Below are positions 1-11,800 of a stretch of DNA of 64,000 nucleotides, in pieces. The DNA is from Ciona intestinalis (Eukaryota; Chordata; Ascidiacea; Phlebobranchia; Cionidae). The notes beneath the pieces are model-generated. The model searched no databases and had not been told where the DNA came from. It saw only the letters and a list, made by a program, of their open reading frames with translations. The stretch's first letter is position 1, and each line of letters starts with the position of its first letter. Position numbers and translations under genes: made by a program. Where the stretch lies: contig NC_020169.2 in NCBI RefSeq assembly GCF_000224145.3, forward strand, positions 4,723,555 through 4,787,554, in the 5' to 3' direction.

Positions 1-1708
<1,708 letters not shown>

Positions 1709-2154
1709 CTATGTTTTAATTTTACACCATGCAAAGATTTTCACCTTTAATGGAAATTCATTTTTTTATACATAGTTTTATAATATTTGTAATTTATAGG
1801 TCATGATACAATTTGGATCGTTTTAAATTGTTAAATACACCATGTATTTCTCTTTGGCATAACAGAAATATAATATTTTTTTCAAAATTTTATAACTTTT
1901 CTACTGTACATTATTGAAAAAAGTGGCCCATATTGTACTTGCAAGGCAACATTTTTGTCTGAATTAAATGCATTAAATATCATGGTTTCGTCATCATTGT
2001 GCATACAAGCCACGTACACATAGCTACAATTACATCACCAACAATCAACAACAATGTATTTGAACAATGAGTTTAAACACACAATGGATGCTGTAATACC
2101 GGCAGTTTTAATAACTGATTGGTTTTACTATCAAGCATGTGCTTCTATGCCTCA

Positions 2155-2654
2155 NNNNNNNNNNNNNNNNNNNNNNNNNNNNNNNNNNNNNNNNNNNNNN
2201 NNNNNNNNNNNNNNNNNNNNNNNNNNNNNNNNNNNNNNNNNNNNNNNNNNNNNNNNNNNNNNNNNNNNNNNNNNNNNNNNNNNNNNNNNNNNNNNNNNNN
2301 NNNNNNNNNNNNNNNNNNNNNNNNNNNNNNNNNNNNNNNNNNNNNNNNNNNNNNNNNNNNNNNNNNNNNNNNNNNNNNNNNNNNNNNNNNNNNNNNNNNN
2401 NNNNNNNNNNNNNNNNNNNNNNNNNNNNNNNNNNNNNNNNNNNNNNNNNNNNNNNNNNNNNNNNNNNNNNNNNNNNNNNNNNNNNNNNNNNNNNNNNNNN
2501 NNNNNNNNNNNNNNNNNNNNNNNNNNNNNNNNNNNNNNNNNNNNNNNNNNNNNNNNNNNNNNNNNNNNNNNNNNNNNNNNNNNNNNNNNNNNNNNNNNNN
2601 NNNNNNNNNNNNNNNNNNNNNNNNNNNNNNNNNNNNNNNNNNNNNNNNNNNNNN
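2155..2654. other. Assembly gap (500 N)
   Basis: Exactly 500 N, probably a placeholder for unknown distance. The left flank is the partial PI4KB copy and the right flank leads into a zinc-finger gene. Missing 5' exons of that gene may be hidden here. Other gaps, each exactly 50 N, are at 4498-4547, 24887-24936, 41960-42009, 43237-43286 and 45092-45141. Confidence 0.99.
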
Positions 2655-2797
2655 CCCTTGACAACTGCATATTTACTATAGCATATTTACTGATGATCTT
2701 TCAGGAGAGTTATTTCAATATAGGCCCTTCGATGCCTGCAAAATTTGTTAAAAGTATTTATCAGAAAATTTTACAGTAACTGAATATATTTTTATAG

Positions 2798-3867
2798 GCT
2801 TATCTGTTCACTTTCGGCTCCACACTGGTGAGCGGCCGTACCAATGTACCATATGCCATAAGTCATTCACACAACTGGGTCATGTGCAAAGACATCAAAA
2901 AGTAACGGACTTTTTTATATTGTGACTGTTTGTGCATAAGAACCATTTTTATTACACTTGTGACAATTTAAATACTTTATTTGAACACTGATGATGCTTA
3001 CAGGAAAGCAAATTTATACCTCCCTATTGTTTTAGTTATACAATTTTATAACCACCTCATTAATTTATAGGTTTAGATGCACAGTGCTTAAAAATATATG
3101 GTAATACAACTAAAGTGTCCCAAATCTTTAAATGATTATGTAACATTATCCTGCTTTGAATGATACAGCTTGGCGATTGACAGTGTGGTCTTAGTGGGTT
3201 TAAAATGACTGTCATTAACATACAAGTACAAACCTGAACAGAAAACTTGAATATAAGAAACTTCCTTTAGTTTCATACTGGTGAGAAGCCGTACCAGTGT
3301 GGTATATGCCATGCTAGAGTTCGTGACAAAGCATCTATGAGGTATCACATACAAGCCCATAAAGGTGTCAAGCCGTTTCACTGTGATCAGTGTGATGCAA
3401 GGTTTACAAAGAGGTCAAGTCTTGTGAAACATAAAAATGTAAGTTGGTTTATCTAAAGCTCCCTTGCTCTGCTGAACCTATTGCAGTGTGTGGATAAGTG
3501 TTTAACACAGTAACAAGTCGCTTATTTTTTAAATTTTTGTCAAAAATGATCTGCCCGTAAATAAAGTTGGCAACTTATACAGTAGTGAATATAATTGTTC
3601 CTGTGCAGTGTATATAAGCAATAGTATATATATAGTTGTTCAAAAATGATCTGCCTGTCAACAAAGTTGGCAACTTATTTAGTAGTGAATATAATTCTTT
3701 ATGTGCAGTGTATATAAGCAATAGTATATATATAGTTGTTCCTTGTTTTTCAGGTCCATACTGGTGAATACATGCACCAATGTCAACAGTGTAAGGCAAG
3801 CTTCAGAGAAAAGGCAAGTCTAAGTCGCCATAAACGATGCCAACATAGTCAACATACTGATGAATAA
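2798..3867 (+). CDS. C2H2 zinc-finger protein, 3' exons only
   Basis: Three exons (2798-2901, 3271-3438, 3754-3867) join in phase and end with TAA. They encode the tail of one C2H2 finger (HFRLH) and then four more: [11 protein letters not shown] (split over the first intron), [20 protein letters not shown] and a last CQQCKASF..H....H with wider His spacing. Linkers are of the HTGERPY/HTGEKPY type, which marks Kruppel-type DNA-binding fingers, so a nuclear transcription factor is likely. The first visible exon starts in the middle of a finger with one codon base missing, so at least one 5' exon lies in or beyond the 500-base gap. The orthologue cannot be named from fingers alone. Confidence 0.85.
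3541..3740. repeat. Tandem duplication of a 100-base unit in zinc-finger intron
   Basis: The unit beginning caaaaatgatctgcc at 3541 repeats at 3641 with a few substitutions; both copies end with the same ataagcaatagtatatata stretch. It lies entirely within the last intron of the zinc-finger gene. Confidence 0.85.
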
Positions 3868-4284
3868 TCAACATGCTGTTAAGGTTACCATGCAAACTGT
3901 TATGAAATAATAGCATTTAAAAGAATTTAATGTATTCTGTATGGTTGAGATCCTACAGTGTAACACGCTATAAGAACGCTTGAACTTAAGTCAAAGTAGG
4001 CCCATCATGCTCATGAAAAGGCTTCTCTTATAATATCAATATTTTCTATTTTCTTTGTATCTAATATTGAAGAAAAATTTGCAACAAAAATGAAAGAGAA
4101 TAAAGTTCCTATGCTCTGTTTGTACTATTACAAGCACGAATCTTGCAAATAACTGAAAGCAGTTGTTTTGGTTTAAAAATTTTGAAAACATTTTTATAGA
4201 CAGCTGGTTCAAGTTGACAGTGAAAACGTTTAAAGTTTATTTTTCTTATTACAATATGCACAAAGTTGCAATGTCTTTATTTAA
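3868..4284. other. Intergenic, 3' flank of zinc-finger gene
   Basis: AT-rich, no coding signal seen. An AATAAA-type signal at about 4098 (gagaataaagttcc) could serve as poly(A) signal for the zinc-finger gene. Confidence 0.5.
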
Positions 4285-4559
4285 ATAAGCTTGTGTACTG
4301 TCAACAGTAGACTCATGCACAGTAAAAGTACTTGATTTATAACTTTAAAGTGCACGAAATATGAATGTCTACATTAGTTAAACTCATGTGTCATGAGAGT
4401 GTTTACAGCTTGCCTTCTGTCTGGCCAGTTTAAATTAATGTTCATAGTCACGCTATTGGTATTAATCAAAGTCCTGACAAAAATGGAATTTTAATTANNN
4501 NNNNNNNNNNNNNNNNNNNNNNNNNNNNNNNNNNNNNNNNNNNNNNNATAAAGTAAGTT

Positions 4560-4715
4560 ACATTCATTCAACCCATTAGTGGCCACTGGGTTGGAGCAAT
4601 TGCCGATAAGTGTCTTGCCTAAGGACACATATGCCCACAATGGTAGCAGCGTCGAGCCTGGAATCCATTACCTCTGGGTTACAGGCAGGCGCGCTAACCA
4701 CTATACCACGGTGAC
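4560..4715 (-). repeat. tRNA-derived SINE
   Basis: Read on the minus strand it begins with a tRNA-like head. GTGGTATAGTGGTTAGCGC resembles a Pol III A box, and the head continues with CCTGCCTGTAACCCAGAGG and a B-box-like part. A body with the motif CCTTAGGCAAGACACTT follows, a motif of a type seen in several animal SINE central domains. The head is closest to tRNA-Asp/Glu/Gly type sequences. It sits in the intron remnant of the partial lectin copy. Related copies are at 29700-29885 and, more decayed, at 127-294, 22440-22560 and 42035-42150. Confidence 0.75.
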
Positions 4716-4985
4716 GATGTAGACATAGATCACGCATACTGTTGCAACTACAATAGATCCTTATATAGATTTGATTGAAATATTAACTTCCTGCTCACTC
4801 CTTTTTGAGGACTAATAAAGGGTCACCCTGTAGTGATCATAGTAGGAATGGTGCAATCCAATCATTTTAAATGCCCCCATGAAAATAAACAAGTTGCTAT
4901 GGGATTAATAATGTGTAAATGCAACAACTTTGCATTAAACACACAGTTCAACTAGGACGTTTTAAATATAATTAATTAACTTTAG

Positions 4986-5183
4986 GATCAGTTGGTTCGG
5001 CAAAGCAATGGAGGGCCCGTGTCATATGTAAGATGGAATCACCCGCAAACACATAGTGAATCGGGAAGCATCATATGGACTGTTGCAGATCACAACCATC
5101 CAGATGTTGGATACACTGGGTATTGGACATATGATGAAGGCTATAGCATGGGATTTCCATTGTGTACAAAATATATGGGATAA
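4986..5183 (+). pseudogene. C-type-lectin-like last exon, incomplete gene copy
   Basis: The exon has an intact 3' splice site (tttag at 4985) and an open frame to TAA, encoding DQLVRQSNGGPVSYVRW... and ending FPLCTKYMG. It is the duplicate of exon 7516-7713 with several amino-acid changes. No partners for exon 1 (signal peptide) or exon 2 exist between here and the start of unit A. They are either in the 50-base gap at 4498-4547 or deleted. As it stands it cannot encode a complete protein, but the open frame suggests either recent loss or that the missing exons are only unassembled. Confidence 0.65.
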
Positions 5184-5849
5184 TGTAACATCATTTTACT
5201 GCTTGTATTCATACTTAGTTATCATTCATAAATTTTGTTATAAACCTAAATAACCTTTTTCATTACATGGCAAATTTATGTAAAAATTTTTTTGAGAATA
5301 AAGTCAACATTACGCCTAAAGAATTTATTCATTTTGTGAACTGATCGAGTTTTCAGCTAGTAAAAATTATTGTTAGGTGATCATATCGCACCTTACAAGT
5401 CCATACCTTAATTCTAAAAGTTGATGGGTGCAACTAAAATGCATTTGTCTCATTTTTATTTAAAGAACAGTTGTTGTAAAGGCTACCCCAACTTTGTGGT
5501 TTGAACAAGTTATAATATTTGAATACAAATATCTCCAAACAGTTATCCACCTCAGATGTACTCCATGAGCGGTATATGCCAACAAAGCGTGTCTGCGTGT
5601 GTTGTTGTTATCTTTGCCAGGAAGAGTCAAATAACGATTTGGTCTTTTAGTTAATTGTAAGAAAACGGGAAGTTATGCAATTTTCTCTTTAATCCATTCA
5701 ACCCCCTACGGGGTATTCCCCAGAGCCGTATGCCCTCACTGTAGGTAAGTGTTTATACAGTAAGTAAAAGTAGTACCTCATATTTAGTTTAATTAGGCTC
5801 ATGTACTGTCAACATTAGACTCATGCACAATAAAAGTACTTGATTTATA

Positions 5850-6037
5850 GTAGGATGGGGAAAGATAGGGCAACTTTTCATTCTTTTTTCTCATCCCATT
5901 TGGTAGTAAACAAAAAACATTCAAAGAATCATAAAACTGTATCCTTACGACTTCCACAGACCGTTGTTAATTGCCTAAAACACGTCCAGTATTTGATAAT
6001 TAGGTGCTAAAAGTGTCTCATCTTTCCCCACAGTACT
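5850..6037. mobile_element. MITE-like non-autonomous DNA element, copy 1
   Basis: About 190 bases with imperfect terminal inverted repeats: left gtaggatggggaaagatag, right ending atctttccccacagtac. The same family is at 63013-63195. The duplicate unit A has an uninterrupted empty site (tgatttataactttaa, about 4335-4350) exactly where this element sits, with TA at the junction. The size, terminal repeats and TA target fit a Tc1/mariner-type MITE. It has no coding capacity. Confidence 0.8.
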
Positions 6038-6637
6038 CCATAACTTTAATGTGCACGAAATATGAATGTCTACATTAATTAAACTCATGCGTCATGAGAG
6101 TAATTACAGCTTGTCTTCTGTCTGGCCAGTTTAAATGAATGTTCATAACAACGCAATTGGCATTAATCAAAGTCCTGACAAAATTGGAATTTTAATTAGC
6201 TGTCAGTCAAAAGCGGGTGTGCAGACTAATGCTGCATTGCATGGTAGTACAGGCAGTAGTATTTTTTGTTGTTGTGTTTCTACTGGTAATAATGTATCAA
6301 ATGGTTTATCAGTCAACTAAATCAGTGGTATTCTATGTTTCATTTGTACCATTAAGGTGAGACTATATAATGAAATATAAAGTGTAATTACTTAATAGTT
6401 GTATAATGAAATTGGCAACATTTAAACCATGTTATTGTTCAAACTTAATTAATGACTATCAGTCATGATGTAACTTTAGAAAACGTGGTTAATTACTGGC
6501 GGTCTTCTGTCTGGCCAATTTAAACTAATGTTCATAATAACTGCAGAAAACCTGGTTAATTACTGGCGGTTTTAAGCAATTATGGTAATTCCACTCGCTA
6601 TTTCCAGCTTTCATTAAAGTTCGTGGCGGTTGAATGT

Positions 6638-6645
6638 TATATAAG
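6638..6645 (+). promoter_or_regulatory. TATA box of the lectin gene
   Basis: TATATAAG lies 54-61 bases before the ATG at 6699. A start of transcription 25-30 bases downstream would leave a 5' UTR of about 30 bases. This is a strong, tissue-type promoter arrangement, suiting a secreted effector gene. Confidence 0.6.
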
Positions 6646-6698
6646 CTGTGGTTATCCAGGCAGATGCATATTGACTTTGCAAAAGGCAACAGAGAATC

Positions 6699-7713
6699 AT
6701 GAAGATTATTCTGTTTATCGCTTTTGTTGGTTGTTTTGTTCAATTGGCTAAGTGTTCCATTTTGAGAGTACAACCTACATCTAATAGTAGTACTTGTAAG
6801 TATACCAGTTCTTATTTTTATTGGAGTAATACATTTGTTGATATAGATTACAATTTTATTATACACTATCGGTGTGCTATTTCATTTTATTTCACAATTG
6901 TTATTTTCATACGGTTTATGAGTCAGTAAATGATTTGCCAACGCTGGTCTAAATGCCAGGTCTTATACCTTGTGCCTTCAGTAAGACCTCACCTTAGTAT
7001 AAAAAAATCAGTAAACAAATGTTTATTTACAGGCAGTGGAGTGGTTTACAGGCATAACTGCATTTGGTTGCCTTACAAAACTCCATTTGGCATGTCGGAC
7101 AAAAAGGATGCTGCCGATTATTGCTATAGTCAAGGAGGGGATTTGGTTGATATTGTAAACAAAGAAATGTATGAACTTGTGTACGATTACGCATCACTTT
7201 CAATAACAACATCCTCGCCATATGGAACTTTTTATGTTTGGCTTGCTATGCTATATACATCAGAGGTAAAAAATGGCACATCGTTTTTTTTATGGATTTT
7301 ATTGAAATATTAACTTCCTGCTCACTCCTTTTTGAGGACTAATAAAGGGTCACCCTGTAGTGATCATAGTAGGCATGGTGCAAATCTGATCATTTTAAAT
7401 GCCCTCAAACGAAAATAAACAAGTTGCTATGGGATTAATAATGTGTAAATGCAACAACTTTGCATTAAACACACAGTTCTACTAGGACGTTTTAAATATA
7501 ATTAATTAACTTTAGGATCAGTTGGTTCGGCAAAGCAGTGGGGGGCCCGTGTCATATGTAAGATGGTATCACCCGAAAACACATAGAAAATCGGGAAGCA
7601 TCATATGGACTGTTGCAGATCACAACCATCTAAATGTTGGATACACTGGGTATTGGACAGATGATGGAGACTATAACTTGGGATTCCCATTGTGTACAAA
7701 ATACATGGGATAA
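6699..7713 (+). CDS. Secreted C-type-lectin-like protein
   Basis: Three exons (6699-6795, 7033-7265, 7516-7713) join in phase to 175 residues. Exon 1 encodes a signal peptide (MKIILFIAFVGCFVQLAKC). Exon 2 gives the first half of a C-type-lectin domain: a Cys/Tyr start (CSGVVYRHNCIWLPY), then KKDAADYCYSQGGDLVDI, the usual helix-2 and 'A..C...GG.L..I' signature, and a VWLAM strand. Exon 3 gives the long loop and the end, with GYWTDDG in the position of the WND motif and the last Cys in FPLCTKY. The Ca2+/sugar motifs EPN or QPD are not seen, so classical mannose or galactose binding is doubtful. The product is a single-domain secreted protein, perhaps immune or adhesive. It lies in a tandem duplication with a broken sister copy. 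Confidence 0.85.
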
Positions 7714-8836
7714 TGTAATATCAGTTCACTGCTTGTATTCATACTTAGTTATCATTAATAAATTTTGTTATAAACCTAAATAACCTTTTTCATTACATGG
7801 CATATGTAAAAAATTTTTTGAGAATAAAGTCAACATTACGCCTAAAGAATCTATTCATTTTGTGAACTGATCGAGTTTTCAGCTAGTAAAAATTATTGTT
7901 AGGTGATCATATCGCACCTTACAAGTCCATACCCTTATTCTAAAAGTTGATGGGTGCAACTAAAATGCATTTGTCTCATTATTATTTAAAGAACAGTTGT
8001 TGTAAAGGCCACCCCAACTTTGTGGTTTGAACAAGTTATAATATTTGAATACAAATATCTCCAAACAGTTATCCACCTCAGATGTACTCCATGAGCTGTA
8101 TATGCAAACAAAGCGTGTCTGCGTGTGTTGTTGTTATCGTTGCCAGGAGTCAATTAACGATTTGGTCTTTCAGTTAATTGTAAGAAAACGGGAAGTGATG
8201 CAATTTTCTTTTAATCAAAGAAAAAATGGATTAGATTGTAGTCACTTATCATATAATGATGCATTAAGGTTAAATGGTTATTTAGCCAAAGATAGGCTAC
8301 CAATTTATACGTATGCAAAGTTTTTTTTTGAGCAAACACCGCCAATTCCTTGTGGTTTGGGTTTTAAAATCTCTATGTTTTAGATTCGCATGAGCGCTTT
8401 CCCAGCCATATATAAGCAGACGAACTCCAAATTTAAATCCCACTCTGTTCAGGAAAGCAGGCCGAGTTGTTCGTTATCGCACATGTTATGTACACAATGG
8501 CAAACGCGCCAGATTTGAATTAATGTTTAGTATATGCAGAATATGAACTCCCGGACATAAAAAAATAGGAAAACTAAAGTTGCAACAGCTTTTAGAATGT
8601 AGTTTTAAAAAAAATGGGTGCTAGTGAAGAATTCCTCCCACCTTATTTGCTAACTACTAACCCCTATAACCACTAACCCCCTAATCTAGGGGTTAGTGGT
8701 GGGGGGAGAGATTCTTTACTAGCACCGAGAAATGATGCTATTTTAGATTTAAAATGTGAAATTAATATTAATTGCAGATGCATAGTCAAGCAACCGCATA
8801 GTTTTTTAGTTGAAGCTGTTCAATATACAATACAAA
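7714..8836. other. Intergenic between lectin and MTR
   Basis: Contains the 3' part of duplication unit B (to 8216) with an AATAAA at about 7823, and the foldback repeat at 8617-8726. A reading frame of 112 codons at 8045-8383 shows no family signature. MTR starts at the right edge. Confidence 0.5.
8617..8726. repeat. Foldback (inverted-repeat) element
   Basis: Outer arms pair imperfectly: ggtgctagtgaagaattcc at the left and ggagagattctttactagcacc (shown as read, reverse-complementing to the left arm) at the right. Inside is a perfect 12-base pair of arms, accactaacccc (8669-8680) and ggggttagtggt (8689-8700), around an 8-base loop. A hairpin-shaped MITE is likely. Confidence 0.7.
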
Positions 8837-8843
8837 ATGGCCG
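8837..8843 (+). CDS. MTR: MTR tiny first coding exon
   Basis: ATGGCCG followed by GTAAGAA supplies a start and a phase-1 donor. It joins exactly to exon 9121-9326, which begins with two bases of a split codon, to read [12 protein letters not shown]. No other in-frame ATG lies between the acceptor at 9120 and the conserved DGGMG motif except 9168, which would cut off the conserved lead-in. A trans-spliced or further upstream start remains possible. Confidence 0.6.
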
Positions 8844-11800
8844 GTAAGAAAATACTTCAATAGTGGTTGTATAAAAAAAACGAGAAATAAAGTAATATAA
8901 TACATAAAATCACTAAGATACATACATCGTCTCATCGATACATGATAACTGATAAGGTACACCAGATGTGTGAAACAAAGCAATGTTATGTTATAACAAC
9001 TGTTGTTTTCCCACCTTGTTAGGATAAAGCGAGTTACACTCATAGTTGTTGACATGGTATAGGTATTTAAGGCATATAAAAATAGCACAGAGGTAACTTT
9101 TTGTTTACATTTTGGAGCAGGTCTTGCAACATATTCTGAAATTGAGTCCACCCTCCAGAAGAGGATCATGATCTTTGATGGAGGGATGGGGACAATGATC
9201 CAGAACCTCCGTTTGGAAGAGGAGGACTTTTGTGGGGACAGGTTTAAAGATCATTCCAAACCACTGAAAGGGAATAATGATCTTTTATCATTGACCAAAC
9301 CCGAAAGTATTTATGAAATACACAAGGTAATGGATTTAAAATATAAATTAAAGTTTAAAACAAGGGTTCTAGCACTTGTTATTTAATAAAACCTGCACAC
9401 ACCTTTATTCTAAGTGTGGTAATATTGCCCGTTTTTTTTACTTAAGTGTAAATGTTTGATTGTTTTTTTCCTAACAATTTTGGCTTTTTTAAATAAATCT
9501 CTTTTAACATGATCATTATGATGTCACAGGCATATTTAGAAGCTGGTGCTGATTTCATTGAAACGAACACATTCAGTGGAACAAGTATTGCTCAAGCTGA
9601 CTATGCACTTGAACATGTGGTGTACGAACTTAACTATGAGTCGGCTAAAATTGCAAAACGAGCTGCGAGAGATGTCTCCAATGCTACTGGTGAGCTTTAG
9701 AAACAATATGTAGCATCAATATGTATATATATATATATATATAAATACATAATCATATTAATGCTAGTATCCTAATATTGAAAACACCAGACTAATGCAA
9801 ATTACTTGCATACCAGCTGTTATGACCAAAAGTAGATGGTTTTGTTATTAACTAAATTCATTTTTATTTGTATTGTCCTCCCAGGGGTGAAGCGGTATGT
9901 TGCTGGTAGTGTTGGACCAACCAATAAAACTTTGTCTGTTTCACCATCTGTGGAGAAACCTGAATATAGAAACATAAGTAAGATGCTAACTTCAAGCTTA
10001 ATGTATTGAGTGTCACAAATAACACAGATGTTCTGTTCATACACCTCGTGTCCAAATGTGCCCAAAAAATACACCTCGTTATATTCCAAATTTCTGATTA
10101 AACTTTATAGTTAACACATTTGTAACTTTGTGGGTGGATCATTATTTTTTTTTTTTTGGATTTTGACAATTTACAAACTTTTTATTCCCAGTGAAAAAAA
10201 CTTAAATATTATTTGTCCCAAGCCTTTGATGAACTGGTGACTTCATACTCTGAACAAGTGAGGGGTTTATTGGATGGAGGTGCAGATGTTTTGTTGGTGG
10301 AAACTATATTCGATACAGCTAATGCAAAGGTGAGAACCAGAACATGATAAGATAGTATAAACTCTAGATAACAAGGTGAGGATATATTTATATAGCATCT
10401 ATTCTAGAACAATGCATTGGAGGAAGATATACCCTAAAAGTTATCGATAACTGATAATGCAGTAACATTTATTTTTACATATATTTACACTTGTTTTTTA
10501 AAAAGCTGCTTTTTAACTTTTACACAAATAAATAGTAAAAGAGTTGTTTTAAAAAATAATCTTTATTTAAATTTTACTAAATTTTCAGGCCGGTTTGTTC
10601 GCCATTCAAGTTGTTTTGGATGACGAAAAGTATGCTCCATTAAGGGGAATACCCATATTTGTATCAGGCACCATAGTAGACAAGAGTGGTCGAACATTAT
10701 CTGGCCAAACTGGGGAAGCATTTGTTGTTAGTGTCTCTCATGCTAAACCTATGTGGTGAGTGTGTTTGATATGATGGAAGAGCTTGGTTGTTTAAATATA
10801 TAACAGACAACAGACATACTCTTATGAAACACAATTGTATGATAAAACATACATATGTAATATATATTTGTTCACCTCATGCTCACTGTCCGGCTGTAAC
10901 ATGAGTCGAAGTGTATCATGCAACAGATACCCAGTGAAGTTGAACTAAATGTTCACTGTAAAGCCTTGAACCTGGGACCTGCTTTTATTGAGACATATAT
11001 ACTCTTATATTTAATTGGTGCAAACTTTTTATGTAATATTCTTTAACATTTATAGGTTATAGTTTCATTATTATATCTATGATTTCAGCTTGGGATTAAA
11101 CTGTGCACTAGGGGCAGTAGAGATGCGTCCGTTCATTGAAGTGATCGGAAACTTCACGGATAGATACGTGATATGTTATCCTAATGCTGGTCTTCCTAAT
11201 ACATTTGGTGGATATGATGAAACTCCACAAACAACGGCCAAGTATCTAGCGGTATGGATAAGAATAATATGTGTTTTTTATATTTATGGTTGGTTTTATA
11301 TGAAAACTGAATTACCAGTAACAAAAAATTACAAACTACTAAACCATACCACTTCACTCTTCAATGTCTTCAGTCAACGGTAAATCGATGTATGTCAAAA
11401 TCGCACTCAAGAGTATTAAACATCGATTTTTTAAATAAATCGTATGTTTTTGGCGGCATTAGCGAATAAAACTGCCACAATAGCCTAATATTTTTAAGTT
11501 TTATATTATTTTTGTGTTTTTATAAGTATGTACCACTGTACCAATTTGTGGAATAAAAATTGTTATTTTTATTTTCCAGGAGTTTGCAGCTTCAGGGTTG
11601 GTAAACATAGTTGGTGGATGTTGTGGTACAACTCCTGAACATATTCGTGCTATTGCTAATGCTGTGAAGATCCATAAACCTCGTGTACCTCCTCATGACC
11701 CACATAAGGTAACGTGTTATACCCTGTCTTTTTCATAAACTGTTGTAGTTGGCCTCTGTGTATTTAGTTAAACAAATTAAGTTAGTTGTACATTTTCTCT

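Larger units (their letters stand above)
4285..5693 (+). repeat. Tandem duplication, unit A (lectin region)
   Basis: This segment matches 5803-8216 (unit B) along its length: the flanking part at 4285-4497 pairs with 5803-6196 and the part at about 4765-5693 pairs with about 7292-8216, with a few percent divergence. Unit A contains a 50-base gap and a SINE where unit B has lectin exons 1 and 2. Unit A lacks the MITE found in unit B at 5850-6037. Confidence 0.9.
5803..8216 (+). repeat. Tandem duplication, unit B (lectin region)
   Basis: Partner of unit A at 4285-5693. It carries the complete lectin gene, its promoter and a MITE. A short internal near-repeat (gaaaac.tggttaattactggcggt) occurs at about 6479 and 6546. 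Confidence 0.88.

Noticed and set aside
4640-4715. Possible genuine tRNA gene on the minus strand
   Set aside because: It has an A-box-like start, but the acceptor stem does not pair and a SINE body follows, so it is a tRNA-derived SINE head.
8045-8383. 112-codon open frame downstream of the lectin gene
   Set aside because: No family signature, no splice partners, overlaps the end of the duplication unit, and unit A does not keep the frame. Probably chance.
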